DNA from: Clostridia bacterium
Lineage (GTDB): Bacteria > Bacillota > Clostridia > Oscillospirales > Acutalibacteraceae
Direction of reading: 5' to 3'
Assembly: GCA_017428525.1 (NCBI GenBank)
Contig: JAFRQQ010000002.1
Span: 124,001-188,000 of the forward strand
DNA length: 64,000 nucleotides
The position numbers and the translations under genes were made by a program. Below, in pieces: positions 16,375 through 23,827 of this stretch; within the stretch, counting starts at the first letter, position 1, and each line of letters starts with the position of its first letter. Under the pieces are notes generated by a model that saw only the letters and a list, made by a program, of their open reading frames with translations, did not search any database and had not been told where the DNA came from.

Positions 16375-17706
16375 TCAGCGCGTCAGGCTGTAATTTCGGG
16401 CGAAGTTCTTTTCCCAGGTCGCCTCAATGCCCCTGCGCCATGCAAGCGCCGCGTCGGTCAGCTCTTTGCACAGCTGCGGCATCGCATCCGCGAGATTGTT
16501 CTTTTCGCCGGGGTCGACGCGCAGGTCGGAGAGAAATACCGGCGCGCGCGGTTCCTCGTTTTCATTCAGCCTTCCGTTGAGCACGAGCTTATAGTCGCCG
16601 TGCCGCACGGCCGTCTGCTCCTCCATTTCCCAGAAAAGAAAATCGTGGGTGCGTTCGCCGGCGCCGCGGATCAGATCCATCATGCTCATGCCGTCTGTCT
16701 GCCGGGCGTCCGGATCGCCGCCGCAGGCTTCCAGCACGGTCGGGAACAGATCGATCGCGCAATGCGGCCGATCGACGACGCGCGGCGCAATCTGCTTCCC
16801 CCACGCCAGGATGGCCGGCACGCGGATGCCGCCCTCAAAGAGGCTGAATTTGTGGCCGGAAAACCGGCCCGTCGTTCCGCCGTAATAGGGATCCTCCGTG
16901 CCGTCCAGCCAGTTGCGGCTCTCCCGCGAGGGCCCGTTGTCGCTCTGGAAATAGAGGATCGTATCCTCCAGCAGACCGAGCTCCCGCAGCTTGCCCACGA
17001 TTTCTCCCACGCCGTCGTCCACGGCGCTGAGCATGGCCGCGGTGATGCGCCTGTCCCACGGCAGGTCCGGAAAGCGGTCAAGATAGCGCGCCGGGGCGTG
17101 CATGGGATAATGCGGCGCGTTATAGGCGACATACAGGAAGAAAGGGTCCTCCCGGTGCCGCTGAATGAAATCAACGCTTTTTCGGGTGATGCGTTCGGTC
17201 AGATATTCCCCGTTGGCATAGACCTCCGTGTCGTTTTCCCACAGGTCGTGCGTCGGATCGGCGCCGCCGTCGGCCATGCCGTAATAGAAAATGTGAGAAT
17301 AATAATCCAGGCATCCGGCCAGAAAGCCGCTGAATTCGTCAAAGCCGTTTGCGTTCGGGCGGCATTCGGGCCGCAGGCCGAGATGCCATTTGCCGCAAAG
17401 GCCCGTCGCATACCCCATCTGTCTGAGCGCGGTCGCCAGCGTGGGCACCTCCGGCGTCAGTCCGCTGGCTCTGCGGTGCCCCGCCAGGATCGCCCGGACT
17501 CCGGCGTTGCCGGGATAGCGGCCCGTGAGCAGGGCCGCTCTGGACGGTGAGCAGACGGGCGACGCGGAATACATGGAGGTAAAGCGGATGCCGTCTTGCG
17601 CAAGCGCGTCAAGATGCGGCGTTTGCAGATCCGTCGCCCCCATGCAGCCCAGATCGCCGTAGCCCTGATCATCGGTCAGGATCACGATCACATTCGGTTT
17701 TTTCAT
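16375..17706 (-). CDS. Sulfatase, Cys-type (needs formylglycine maturation), apparently cytosolic
   Basis: 443-aa S1-family sulfatase (alkaline phosphatase fold) that hydrolyses sulfate esters. Metal ligands D12 and D13 (LTDDQGYGD), the formylglycine-forming motif C52-S-P-S-R, GKWHLG near residue 105 and SDNGPS near residue 255 are all present. No signal peptide is visible (MKKPNVIVILTDD), so it acts in the cytosol unless a start was missed. The divergent neighbour encodes the anaerobic sulfatase-maturing radical SAM enzyme that would oxidise Cys52. Substrate is not predictable, but host glycans (mucin, glycosaminoglycan) are typical for gut anaerobes. Confidence 0.92.
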   Translation of the reverse strand: MKKPNVIVILTDDQGYGDLGCMGATDLQTPHLDALAQDGIRFTSMYSASPVCSPSRAALLTGRYPGNAGVRAILAGHRRASGLTPEVPTLATALRQMGYATGLCGKWHLGLRPECRPNANGFDEFSGFLAGCLDYYSHIFYYGMADGGADPTHDLWENDTEVYANGEYLTERITRKSVDFIQRHREDPFFLYVAYNAPHYPMHAPARYLDRFPDLPWDRRITAAMLSAVDDGVGEIVGKLRELGLLEDTILYFQSDNGPSRESRNWLDGTEDPYYGGTTGRFSGHKFSLFEGGIRVPAILAWGKQIAPRVVDRPHCAIDLFPTVLEACGGDPDARQTDGMSMMDLIRGAGERTHDFLFWEMEEQTAVRHGDYKLVLNGRLNENEEPRAPVFLSDLRVDPGEKNNLADAMPQLCKELTDAALAWRRGIEATWEKNFARNYSLTR

Positions 17707-17794
17707 TCTGATTCCCCTCCCGTCAGACGGTATCGGATTTCACACGGTTATTTTACAACAAGAGAATCATAACAGTCAAGAAGGAAACTGCAAC

Positions 17795-18862
17795 ATGAAG
17801 GATTTGACACTGCTGATCAAGCCGGCCGCGGGGCTGTGCAACATGGACTGCGGATACTGCTTTTACAAAACGGCGAGCGAAACGAGAGAAAACCGGATCA
17901 TGACCCGGGAAACGGCGGGGCGGCTGATTGAGAAGATCGGCGAAGAAAACCCGTCGCATCTGCAGCTGATTTTTCAGGGCGGCGAGCCGACGCTTGCAGG
18001 GCTGGAGTTTTATGCATACTTCACGGAAAAAGTCAGGGAAACCCTGCAAGCGGACGCGGCGTATTCCATTCAGACAAACGGCTTGAATGTCGACGGGAAA
18101 ACCGCGCGGTTCTATCGGGACAACGACTTTCTCGTGGGCGTTTCGCTCGACGGCGGCCGCAAAACAAACGACCGCTATCGCCGGGATAAAAACGGCAACA
18201 GCGTGCTCCCGCAGGTGCTCACCGCGATCGCTCTGCTGGAGCGCTACGGCGTGCCGTACAACATCCTGTCGGTCGTCGACAACGAAAACGCGGCGGAGAT
18301 CGACGCCACCTACGCCTATTTCAAAAAGCACGGGTTTTACAATCTGCAGTTTATCCCCTATGTGGATGAGCGGGCGGGGATCTCCCTTTCCGCCGCAGCC
18401 TATGAAGCGTTTCTCAAGCGGCTGTTTGATCTCTGGTATGACGATTTTGACCCGGATGACATGATACAGATCCGCCACTTGAATAATTATATTGATATTC
18501 TCGCGGGCTATCCGCCCGAAAACTGCGCGATGTGCGGCGTGTGCGGCGGCTATTTTGTCGTTGAAGCGAACGGCGATCTTTACCCCTGCGATTTCTACTG
18601 CAGGCCGGAGGACCGGATCGGCAGCATTTTTGACGAACGCCCGTTTGCAATGGGCGAAAAGCAGAAACGCTTTATCGAGGAGTCCCTGATCATCCGCGAA
18701 ACGTGCAAACACTGCAAATATTACAGCCTTTGCCGCGGGGGATGCAAGCGCGACCGGATCGACGGCCTGACAAAAAACAGGTACTGCGAAGCGTATTACA
18801 ATTTCTTTGACTATGCGCTCGAGCGGCTGGTGAAGGTCGTGAACCGGCTGCAGAATGCCTGA
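17795..18862 (+). CDS. Anaerobic sulfatase-maturing enzyme (radical SAM/SPASM)
   Basis: 355-aa radical SAM enzyme that converts the active-site cysteine of sulfatases to formylglycine without oxygen. The 4Fe-4S/SAM motif is C15-x3-C19-x2-C22 (CNMDCGYC). The C-terminal SPASM region supplies ligands for two auxiliary clusters: CAMCGVCGGYF, NGDLYPCDFYC and CKHCKYYSLCRGGC. The Asp in the NGDLYPCDFY block matches the proposed catalytic base of characterised anSMEs. An AGAAGGAAAC site precedes the ATG. It lies 88 bp from, and divergent to, the Cys-type sulfatase gene, a functional pair. Confidence 0.94.
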   Translation: MKDLTLLIKPAAGLCNMDCGYCFYKTASETRENRIMTRETAGRLIEKIGEENPSHLQLIFQGGEPTLAGLEFYAYFTEKVRETLQADAAYSIQTNGLNVDGKTARFYRDNDFLVGVSLDGGRKTNDRYRRDKNGNSVLPQVLTAIALLERYGVPYNILSVVDNENAAEIDATYAYFKKHGFYNLQFIPYVDERAGISLSAAAYEAFLKRLFDLWYDDFDPDDMIQIRHLNNYIDILAGYPPENCAMCGVCGGYFVVEANGDLYPCDFYCRPEDRIGSIFDERPFAMGEKQKRFIEESLIIRETCKHCKYYSLCRGGCKRDRIDGLTKNRYCEAYYNFFDYALERLVKVVNRLQNA

Positions 18863-18931
18863 CAAACAGGCAAATCCTCCGAAAGAAGCAGGAAAAGCGG
18901 AGAATCCGGACAGGAAAAACGAAAAAAATGC

Positions 18932-18960
18932 TTGACTTTTCCTTTCTTCTCTGTTAAAAT
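18932..18960 (+). promoter_or_regulatory. Sigma-A promoter of the rpsF-ssb-rpsR operon
   Basis: TTGACT (18932-18937), 17-nt spacer, TAAAAT (18955-18960). The ~85-nt leader contains a small hairpin CTGTC-gtca-GACAG (18967-18980) and a second one built from two CCGCGG blocks (about 19005-19023). This could be an S6:S18 autoregulatory leader, but I cannot confirm the consensus. Confidence 0.75.
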
Positions 18961-19051
18961 TTATAGGCTGTCGTCAGACAGCAGGAACAAACTATATTTT
19001 CCTTGCCGCGGGTCAGGCCGCGGCCAAAGACCAGAAGGAGGTGCCAAACGC

Positions 19052-19336
19052 ATGTACAAGTACGAAACCATGGCAGTATTTTCAGTTGCGAACGGTGATG
19101 AGGCGGCGCAGCCGCTCCTTGAAAAGTTCAAGGCGCTGATCGAAGCCAACGGAACCCTTGAGAGCATCGACGATTGGGGCAAGCGCAAGCTCGCGTATCC
19201 GATCAACGATGAGCCGGAGGGATACTACGTGATCTTCAACTACGAGGCCTCCGGGGAGTTCCCCGCAGAGCTGGACCGTATCTTCAAGATCACGGACGGC
19301 GTGCTTCGTTCGCTCATCATCCGGAAAGAAGACTAA
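19052..19336 (+). CDS. rpsF: 30S ribosomal protein S6
   Basis: 94 aa, normal length, recognised by MYKYETMAVFSV at the start and DDWGKRKLAYPINDEPEGYY in the middle, the S18-contact surface. S6 binds the central 16S rRNA domain together with S18. The ATG at 19052 follows AGAAGGAGGTG; an in-frame extension to 18932 overlaps the promoter and is not coding. It is the first gene of rpsF-ssb-rpsR, the canonical Firmicutes operon, 12 nt before ssb. Confidence 0.97.
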   Translation: MYKYETMAVFSVANGDEAAQPLLEKFKALIEANGTLESIDDWGKRKLAYPINDEPEGYYVIFNYEASGEFPAELDRIFKITDGVLRSLIIRKED

Positions 19337-19348
19337 GGAGGCCGCATC

Positions 19349-19792
19349 ATGTTGAACTGTGCCGTCATTATGGGCAGACTTGTTGCAGACCCCGAGCTTC
19401 GCAAAACGGGCAGCGGAATTTCCGTTACCTCGTTCACGGTCGCTGTTGAGCGTCGCTTTTCGCGCAACAACGAGGACCGTCAGGCCGATTTTATCGACGT
19501 CATTGCCTGGAGACAGACCGCGGAGTTTGTCTGCAAGTTCTTCGGCAAGGGCTCGATGATCGCCATTCAGGGCTCCATCCAGACCAGAAACTATGAGGAT
19601 CGCAACGGCAACAAACGCAAGGCCGTTGAGATCGTGGCGGATAACGCCAGCTTCTGCGGATCCAAGAGCGAGACGGGCACGACCGGCGGCTATCGCGCCG
19701 AGAGCCCGATGAACACGCAGCCTGCGCCGTCCTTTGCAACGGCGGATGAAGGCGACTTCAAGGAAATTCCCGAAGACGATCTCCCGTTCTGA
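19349..19792 (+). CDS. ssb: Single-stranded DNA-binding protein
   Basis: 147-aa OB-fold protein that coats single-stranded DNA in replication and repair. The N-terminal MLNCAVIMGRLVADPELRKT, the central QADFIDVIAWRQTAEFVCKF block and the acidic partner-docking tail ending in DDLPF are all present. The linker (residues about 108-135) is Gly/Pro/Ala-rich and disordered. Located between rpsF and rpsR as in other Firmicutes; an AAGGAGG site precedes the ATG. Confidence 0.97.
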   Translation: MLNCAVIMGRLVADPELRKTGSGISVTSFTVAVERRFSRNNEDRQADFIDVIAWRQTAEFVCKFFGKGSMIAIQGSIQTRNYEDRNGNKRKAVEIVADNASFCGSKSETGTTGGYRAESPMNTQPAPSFATADEGDFKEIPEDDLPF

Positions 19793-19828
19793 GAGATCGC
19801 CGCATGAAACTGAAAAGGAGGTTAATCC

Positions 19829-20074
19829 ATGGCTTACGAAAGAAATGACAGACGCCCCAACAAGAAGGGCCGCAGAAAGGTTTGCTCCTTCTGCGTGGAT
19901 AAGATCGATGTGATCGATTACAAGGATGTGAACCGTCTGAGCAAGTTTACATCCGAGCGCTCCAAGATCCTGCCCCGCCGCGTGACCGGTACCTGCGCGA
20001 AGCATCAGCGCGCGCTGACCACCGCGATCAAGCGTGCGCGTCAGGTGGCGCTGATCCCCTACACCAGCGACTGA
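19829..20074 (+). CDS. rpsR: 30S ribosomal protein S18
   Basis: 81 aa; recognised by [20 protein letters not shown] and the C-terminal [21 protein letters not shown]. The CSFC pair marks the zinc-associated (C+) form of S18. It pairs with S6 on the 30S platform. An AAAAGGAGG site precedes the ATG and an intrinsic terminator follows 21 nt after the stop. Confidence 0.97.
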   Translation: MAYERNDRRPNKKGRRKVCSFCVDKIDVIDYKDVNRLSKFTSERSKILPRRVTGTCAKHQRALTTAIKRARQVALIPYTSD

Positions 20075-20095
20075 GAAAACAGCACACAAACCCGA

Positions 20096-20129
20096 ACGGG
20101 TCTGCATTGATTTGCAGGCCCGTTTTTTT
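20096..20129 (+). terminator. Intrinsic terminator after rpsR
   Basis: ACGGG-t-CTGCA paired with TGCAG-g-CCCGT around a short loop, followed by seven T. Confidence 0.93.
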
Positions 20130-20268
20130 ATCGCACTGCGCAAAGAAAACGGATAGAATCGGCAAAAACTGTTGCGCCCGAGGGGAGAAAATGATAAAAT
20201 GTAATCAAAGAGCATCCTGCGCGCTGCTTTTGTTTCCGAATTGTCATTCTTTCTTTAACATTTGTAAT

Positions 20269-20297
20269 TTGACTTTCGTTTTTTGTCGAAATATAAT
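20269..20297 (+). promoter_or_regulatory. Sigma-A promoter of the SH3-protein operon
   Basis: TTGACT (20269-20274), 17-nt spacer, TATAAT (20292-20297). A second candidate lies upstream: TTGCGC (20172-20177), 17 nt, TAAAAT (20195-20200). The main promoter fixes the first start codon downstream of about 20304. Confidence 0.75.
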
Positions 20298-20334
20298 GAG
20301 GGTGGAACGAAAAGATGCAAAGGGGGGATCTTTG

Positions 20335-21405
20335 ATGGAACGTTCCAAATCCGCAGCCGGTCTTGCGCCGGGTTGGCTGTATTTTTATGTCCACTTCGTC
20401 ACCGAGGTCGTGTGCTTTTTCGCACTCGGCCGTCTGGCGGGGGACAGCGCTTATCTCTGGATCATGCCGCTGGTTTATGACGCGCTGGCGTTTGTGCCGC
20501 AGTCGCTCATCGGCGCATGGAGCGACCGGCATCCGCGCTGCAGCTTTGGCCTGATCGGCCTGGCGCTGCTGTCTGCCGCCTCGCTGCTGTTTTTGCTGCC
20601 GGGCAAAACGGCGGCGGTCATCGCGCTGATCGTGCTGTGCATCGGCAACGCCTGCACGCATGTCAACGGCGCTGAGGTGACGCTGCGCAGCGCGGCCGGG
20701 CATCTTGCGCCGAGCGCGATCTTTGTGTCCGGCGGCTCCTTCGGCGTGATTACCGGGCGGCTGCTGGCCAAAACGGCCCTGCCGATCTGGGTGATGGCCG
20801 TGTTCGCGCTTACAGCGATCCCGTTCGTGCTGCTCGCGGAATATGACCGGCGCGCGGCGGACAAAACGGCGCGGCCCTGCGCGGCCTTTCGCTATGCGTC
20901 CGAAAAGGTGCCGGCCGTCGCGGTGATCCTGGTCGCGGTGCTGATCGTGATCGTGCGCGGCTATATGGGCTACGGCATTCCGACCGCGTGGAAAAAGACC
21001 GTGCTGCAGACCGTGCTGCTCTATGTGGCCATGGGCGTGGGCAAGGCGGCCGGCGGCCTGCTCGCCGATCGTTTCGGCGTCAAGCGGGTCGCGCTGTTCA
21101 GCGCGGCTGCCGCGCTGCCGTTCCTGCTGCTGGGAGATGAGCACATGCTGATCTCGCTGATCGGCGTGATGTTCTTCAGCATGACGATGTCGATCACGCT
21201 CGCGCTGCTCGTTTCCGTGCTGCCGGAAGCGCCGGGTCTGGCCTTCGGCCTGACGACGATCGGCCTGTTTCTCGGCACGGCGCCGATCTTCTTCTTCAAG
21301 TTTACCACCGTGCGCGCAAACGGCATCATCATTGCCGCGCTCACGCTGCTTTGCCTGATCGGCATGGCGATCATTATCAGAAAGGATGAAAAACGGTATG
21401 TCTGA
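20335..21405 (+). CDS. MFS-like multi-pass transporter, first gene of the SH3-protein operon
   Basis: 356 aa, about 11 predicted membrane helices, with a degenerate MFS motif A (GGLLADRFGVKR) near residue 240 and a weaker counterpart GAWSDRHPRCS near residue 55. The start at 20335 follows an AGGGGGG site downstream of the promoter; frames reaching back to 20107 overlap the rpsR terminator. It most resembles small major-facilitator carriers of unknown substrate. Its stop overlaps the ATG of the next gene, and the operon continues for six more genes encoding membrane and surface proteins, so it may export or import a ligand used by them. Confidence 0.7.
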   Translation: MERSKSAAGLAPGWLYFYVHFVTEVVCFFALGRLAGDSAYLWIMPLVYDALAFVPQSLIGAWSDRHPRCSFGLIGLALLSAASLLFLLPGKTAAVIALIVLCIGNACTHVNGAEVTLRSAAGHLAPSAIFVSGGSFGVITGRLLAKTALPIWVMAVFALTAIPFVLLAEYDRRAADKTARPCAAFRYASEKVPAVAVILVAVLIVIVRGYMGYGIPTAWKKTVLQTVLLYVAMGVGKAAGGLLADRFGVKRVALFSAAAALPFLLLGDEHMLISLIGVMFFSMTMSITLALLVSVLPEAPGLAFGLTTIGLFLGTAPIFFFKFTTVRANGIIIAALTLLCLIGMAIIIRKDEKRYV

Positions 21406-21598
21406 TTTTCGTTGGCTGTTTGACGCGGCGCTCGCGGCCCATGTGCGCACGCCGCTGCTGATTCTGACAATCGTGGTCCTGCTGATCATCGCGGTGACGG
21501 CCGTGCTGGTTGCGCAGACGCTGAAAAAGCAGCGGCTGATTTCGGCGGCGCAGGCGCAGGAGGAAACGCCGCAGGCGACGGAGGATGCGCCGTGCTGA
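21398..21598 (+). CDS. Small single-span membrane protein
   Basis: 66 aa with one strong membrane helix (LLILTIVVLLIIAVTAVLVA, about residues 20-39) followed by a short Gln/Glu/Ala-rich cytosolic tail. No family recognised. I start at 21398 because the AAAGGA site at about 21381 is well spaced for it; an in-frame ATG at 21386 is too close. It overlaps both neighbours, which supports it being a real translated gene of the operon. Confidence 0.65.
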   Translation: MSDFRWLFDAALAAHVRTPLLILTIVVLLIIAVTAVLVAQTLKKQRLISAAQAQEETPQATEDAPC

Positions 21599-21945
21599 AT
21601 CTGCTGCCGTATTACATGGTGCGCAACCTGCTGCTGACCGTGGCGATTGAAACCGCTCTGGCCGCGCTGCTCGGTCTGCGCCGGCGGGATCTGCTGTATG
21701 TGGCGCTGGCCAACGTCATGACCAACCCGCTTGTGAATGTCAGCACCTTCCTCGCGGGCTTCTTCGGCGGCGCGAAGGTGCGCCTGTGGGTGCTGATCGC
21801 CGTGGAGCTTGCCGCCTTCGGCAGCGAGGGCTTCGTCTATTATAAAACACTGGAAAAACGCCGGCCGCATCCGTTCCTGCTTTCGCTGCTGTGCAACGCG
21901 GCGTCCTACGGAGCGGGCCTGGCGATCAATGCGATTTTTCATTAA
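21592..21945 (+). CDS. Small multi-pass membrane protein
   Basis: 117 aa with three or four hydrophobic segments (for example LLLTVAIETALAALLGL, LWVLIAVELAAFGSEGF, LLSLLCNAASYGAGLAINAI) and the motif ANVMTNPLVN between helices one and two. An E in the first and third helices (VAIETAL, AVELAAF) and EGFVYY are suggestive of a conserved polar core. The start is GTG, overlapping the previous gene by 7 bp. Small proteins with a VMTNPLVN-like motif occur in Clostridia without known function. Confidence 0.7.
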   Translation: MLNLLPYYMVRNLLLTVAIETALAALLGLRRRDLLYVALANVMTNPLVNVSTFLAGFFGGAKVRLWVLIAVELAAFGSEGFVYYKTLEKRRPHPFLLSLLCNAASYGAGLAINAIFH

Positions 21946-21959
21946 GAGGAGGCAACGCA

Positions 21960-22208
21960 ATGAAACGTGTATTTGCCGCGGTTGCGGCGCTTATGCTCAG
22001 TCTGCAGCTGGCGGTCATGGCCTTTGCCGACGCAGCTGCGCCTAATGACCCGAAGCAGATGCTTTCGGGCGCGACGCCCGGCGCGGTGATCCTCATCGCG
22101 GCAGTCGTCCTGCTTGCCGCTGTCTGCATTCTGCTTGCGCACAGAAAGAAAAAGAAAGCCGCGCAGGCGAAGGAAGAAGAAACTGATTTTGGAGGGGATA
22201 CCGAATGA
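21960..22208 (+). CDS. Miniature signal-peptide/TM protein sharing ends with the SH3 proteins
   Basis: 82 aa from the ATG at 21960, after AAGAGGAGG. It has a signal peptide (MKRVFAAVAALMLSLQLAVMAFA), an ectodomain of only about 17 residues (DAAAPNDPKQMLSGATPG), one membrane helix (AVILIAAVVLLAAVCILLA) and a tail starting HRKKKK and ending acidic. The order signal peptide, FAD/FGD-type cleavage site, membrane helix, Lys run repeats in the next three genes, which insert several hundred residues of SH3-like repeats between the same ends. Its stop overlaps the next ATG (ATGA). Function unknown; it could be an assembly partner or a reduced paralog. Confidence 0.7.
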   Translation: MKRVFAAVAALMLSLQLAVMAFADAAAPNDPKQMLSGATPGAVILIAAVVLLAAVCILLAHRKKKKAAQAKEEETDFGGDTE

Positions 22209-23827
22209 AACTGCACAAATTGTTTGCCCTGCTGTTGGCCGCGCTGCTCTGCCTGAGCATTCCGACGGTCGCGTTTGCGGATGGCGAGGGCCCGCACTTT
22301 ACCGCGCTCAAAGCCACGGTCGAAAAGGAAGGCGGGATCCCGCTGTATTCGTATGATTACGAAAACTCGGATGACGATTGGACCCTCAAGCCGAAGGGCA
22401 TCACGATCCCGCAGGGGACCGAGCTGACGCTGACCGGCGAATTCGACGAGGACGGCGTCATGTATTTCTGGCTGGAATATCAGGAGGAATACGGCTATGT
22501 GCGCAAGGATGACGTGCACCTGGATCTTTCCGAAGTTGCGCCGGCTGATGAAAACGCCTATGCCGAGCCGCACCACTATGTGGTGGTCGCTCCGAACGGC
22601 GCCGAGGTCCACAGCGGCCCCGGCAAATCCTATGAGGTTGTGAAAACGATCCCGAAGGGCAAGGAGATCACCGTGACCCATGCGGATGATCTTTCACCTG
22701 ACGACGGCTATTCCATCTGGGACTACACGCCCGATGCGCGCGGCTGGGTGCAGACGGGCTATGACCGCGGCGGCGAAGTGGTGTTTGCGCAGTCCGTGAA
22801 ATACAGAGAATCGACGCGCACGCCGCTCGGCACGCTGAAAACGCGCGAGGATACGCCGTTCTATGCGAATTTCGACGCTGCCTGGCATGGGGATGAGGAA
22901 TCGAAAGCGCTCGGCACCGTCCCCGCCGGCGAGGAGCTGACGTTTGATCTGTATTCCAATAATTTTGCCTATGTGACTTATCAGGGGAAAACCGGCTGGC
23001 TGCCGCTCTGGGAAAACGTGGAGGCGCCGGTTGACGGCTATCTGATGGTCCTGGAAACGCGGCCGCTCTATAAAGAGACGGCAGTCAATGAGAATACCGG
23101 CACCGGCAAAAAGATCGAGGCCTATCAGATCGTTCCCTATGATCTCGAAGTGAAGATCAGCGAGGAAGAAGGCCTGGAGCAGGGCGATGACGAATTCTAT
23201 TCGCAGCCCTATGACACCTGGTACCGCGTCACCGTTGACGGCGCGCAGTACTGGGCACGGTTCAATTCGGAAACCAACAAGGAACCCCTGGAGTTCTACA
23301 GTGCGGTCAAGCAGCGCGTCGCGGAGACCTCCAACCTGCTGATATATGAAAAGCCGGATATCGAATCGCAGCGGATCGGCAAGATTCTCGGCGAGGAGCA
23401 GATGATTGAGCTGTTTGACTTTTACATTTCGGAGGATGAAGCGCCTGAGCTTTCGGAACGGGAACGCGGCTGGCATTACGTTGCCTACGGTGATCTGCGC
23501 GGCTGGTGCCGCTATGATTATAGCCAGGTGGAATGGGTGAACAGTGATGCGATCTATTCGCTGGCGTCCTTCCTGGAGAATCCCGAAAAGAATGTCATCA
23601 CGGATCAGCTCAAGCCGACCGCCACCGGCGCTGCGGCTGCGGAAACGACCGTGCCGAATAAGACGGACGGCGACGGCATGGCGGTCAAGGCACCGGCGCG
23701 CACGATCATTCTCGGCTGCGTCGCCGCTGCCGTGATCCTGGCGCTCGTGGCAGGCGTCAGTGTCGCGCTGATCAAAAAACGCAAACAACCCGCCGCGGAA
23801 CCGGCGGAGAAGGAGGAGCAGCAATGA
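22205..23827 (+). CDS. Surface protein with tandem SH3-like repeats and C-terminal membrane anchor (paralog 1)
   Basis: 540 aa. Signal peptide residues 1-25 (ends AFA-D). The ectodomain has about five SH3b-like units, recognisable by the recurring pattern of a Pro-Lys-Gly turn, a short strand and a GY/GW-V/L-x end: GYVRKDDV (about 98-105), GWVQTGYD (about 180-187), GKTGWLPLW (about 260-268), YWARFN (about 352-357) and GWCRYDYSQV (about 432-441). A Thr/Ala-rich stalk precedes one membrane helix (TIILGCVAAAVILALVAG) and a KKRK tail. SH3b domains in bacteria often bind peptidoglycan or peptides. No LPXTG signal, so it is held by the helix. Starts and ends with ATGA overlaps. Confidence 0.75.
   Translation: MKLHKLFALLLAALLCLSIPTVAFADGEGPHFTALKATVEKEGGIPLYSYDYENSDDDWTLKPKGITIPQGTELTLTGEFDEDGVMYFWLEYQEEYGYVRKDDVHLDLSEVAPADENAYAEPHHYVVVAPNGAEVHSGPGKSYEVVKTIPKGKEITVTHADDLSPDDGYSIWDYTPDARGWVQTGYDRGGEVVFAQSVKYRESTRTPLGTLKTREDTPFYANFDAAWHGDEESKALGTVPAGEELTFDLYSNNFAYVTYQGKTGWLPLWENVEAPVDGYLMVLETRPLYKETAVNENTGTGKKIEAYQIVPYDLEVKISEEEGLEQGDDEFYSQPYDTWYRVTVDGAQYWARFNSETNKEPLEFYSAVKQRVAETSNLLIYEKPDIESQRIGKILGEEQMIELFDFYISEDEAPELSERERGWHYVAYGDLRGWCRYDYSQVEWVNSDAIYSLASFLENPEKNVITDQLKPTATGAAAAETTVPNKTDGDGMAVKAPARTIILGCVAAAVILALVAGVSVALIKKRKQPAAEPAEKEEQQ

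Noticed and set aside
20128..21960. 610-residue minus-strand open frame over the MFS gene
   Set aside because: Gln/Arg/His-rich shadow without a start signal; it also crosses the rpsR terminator.
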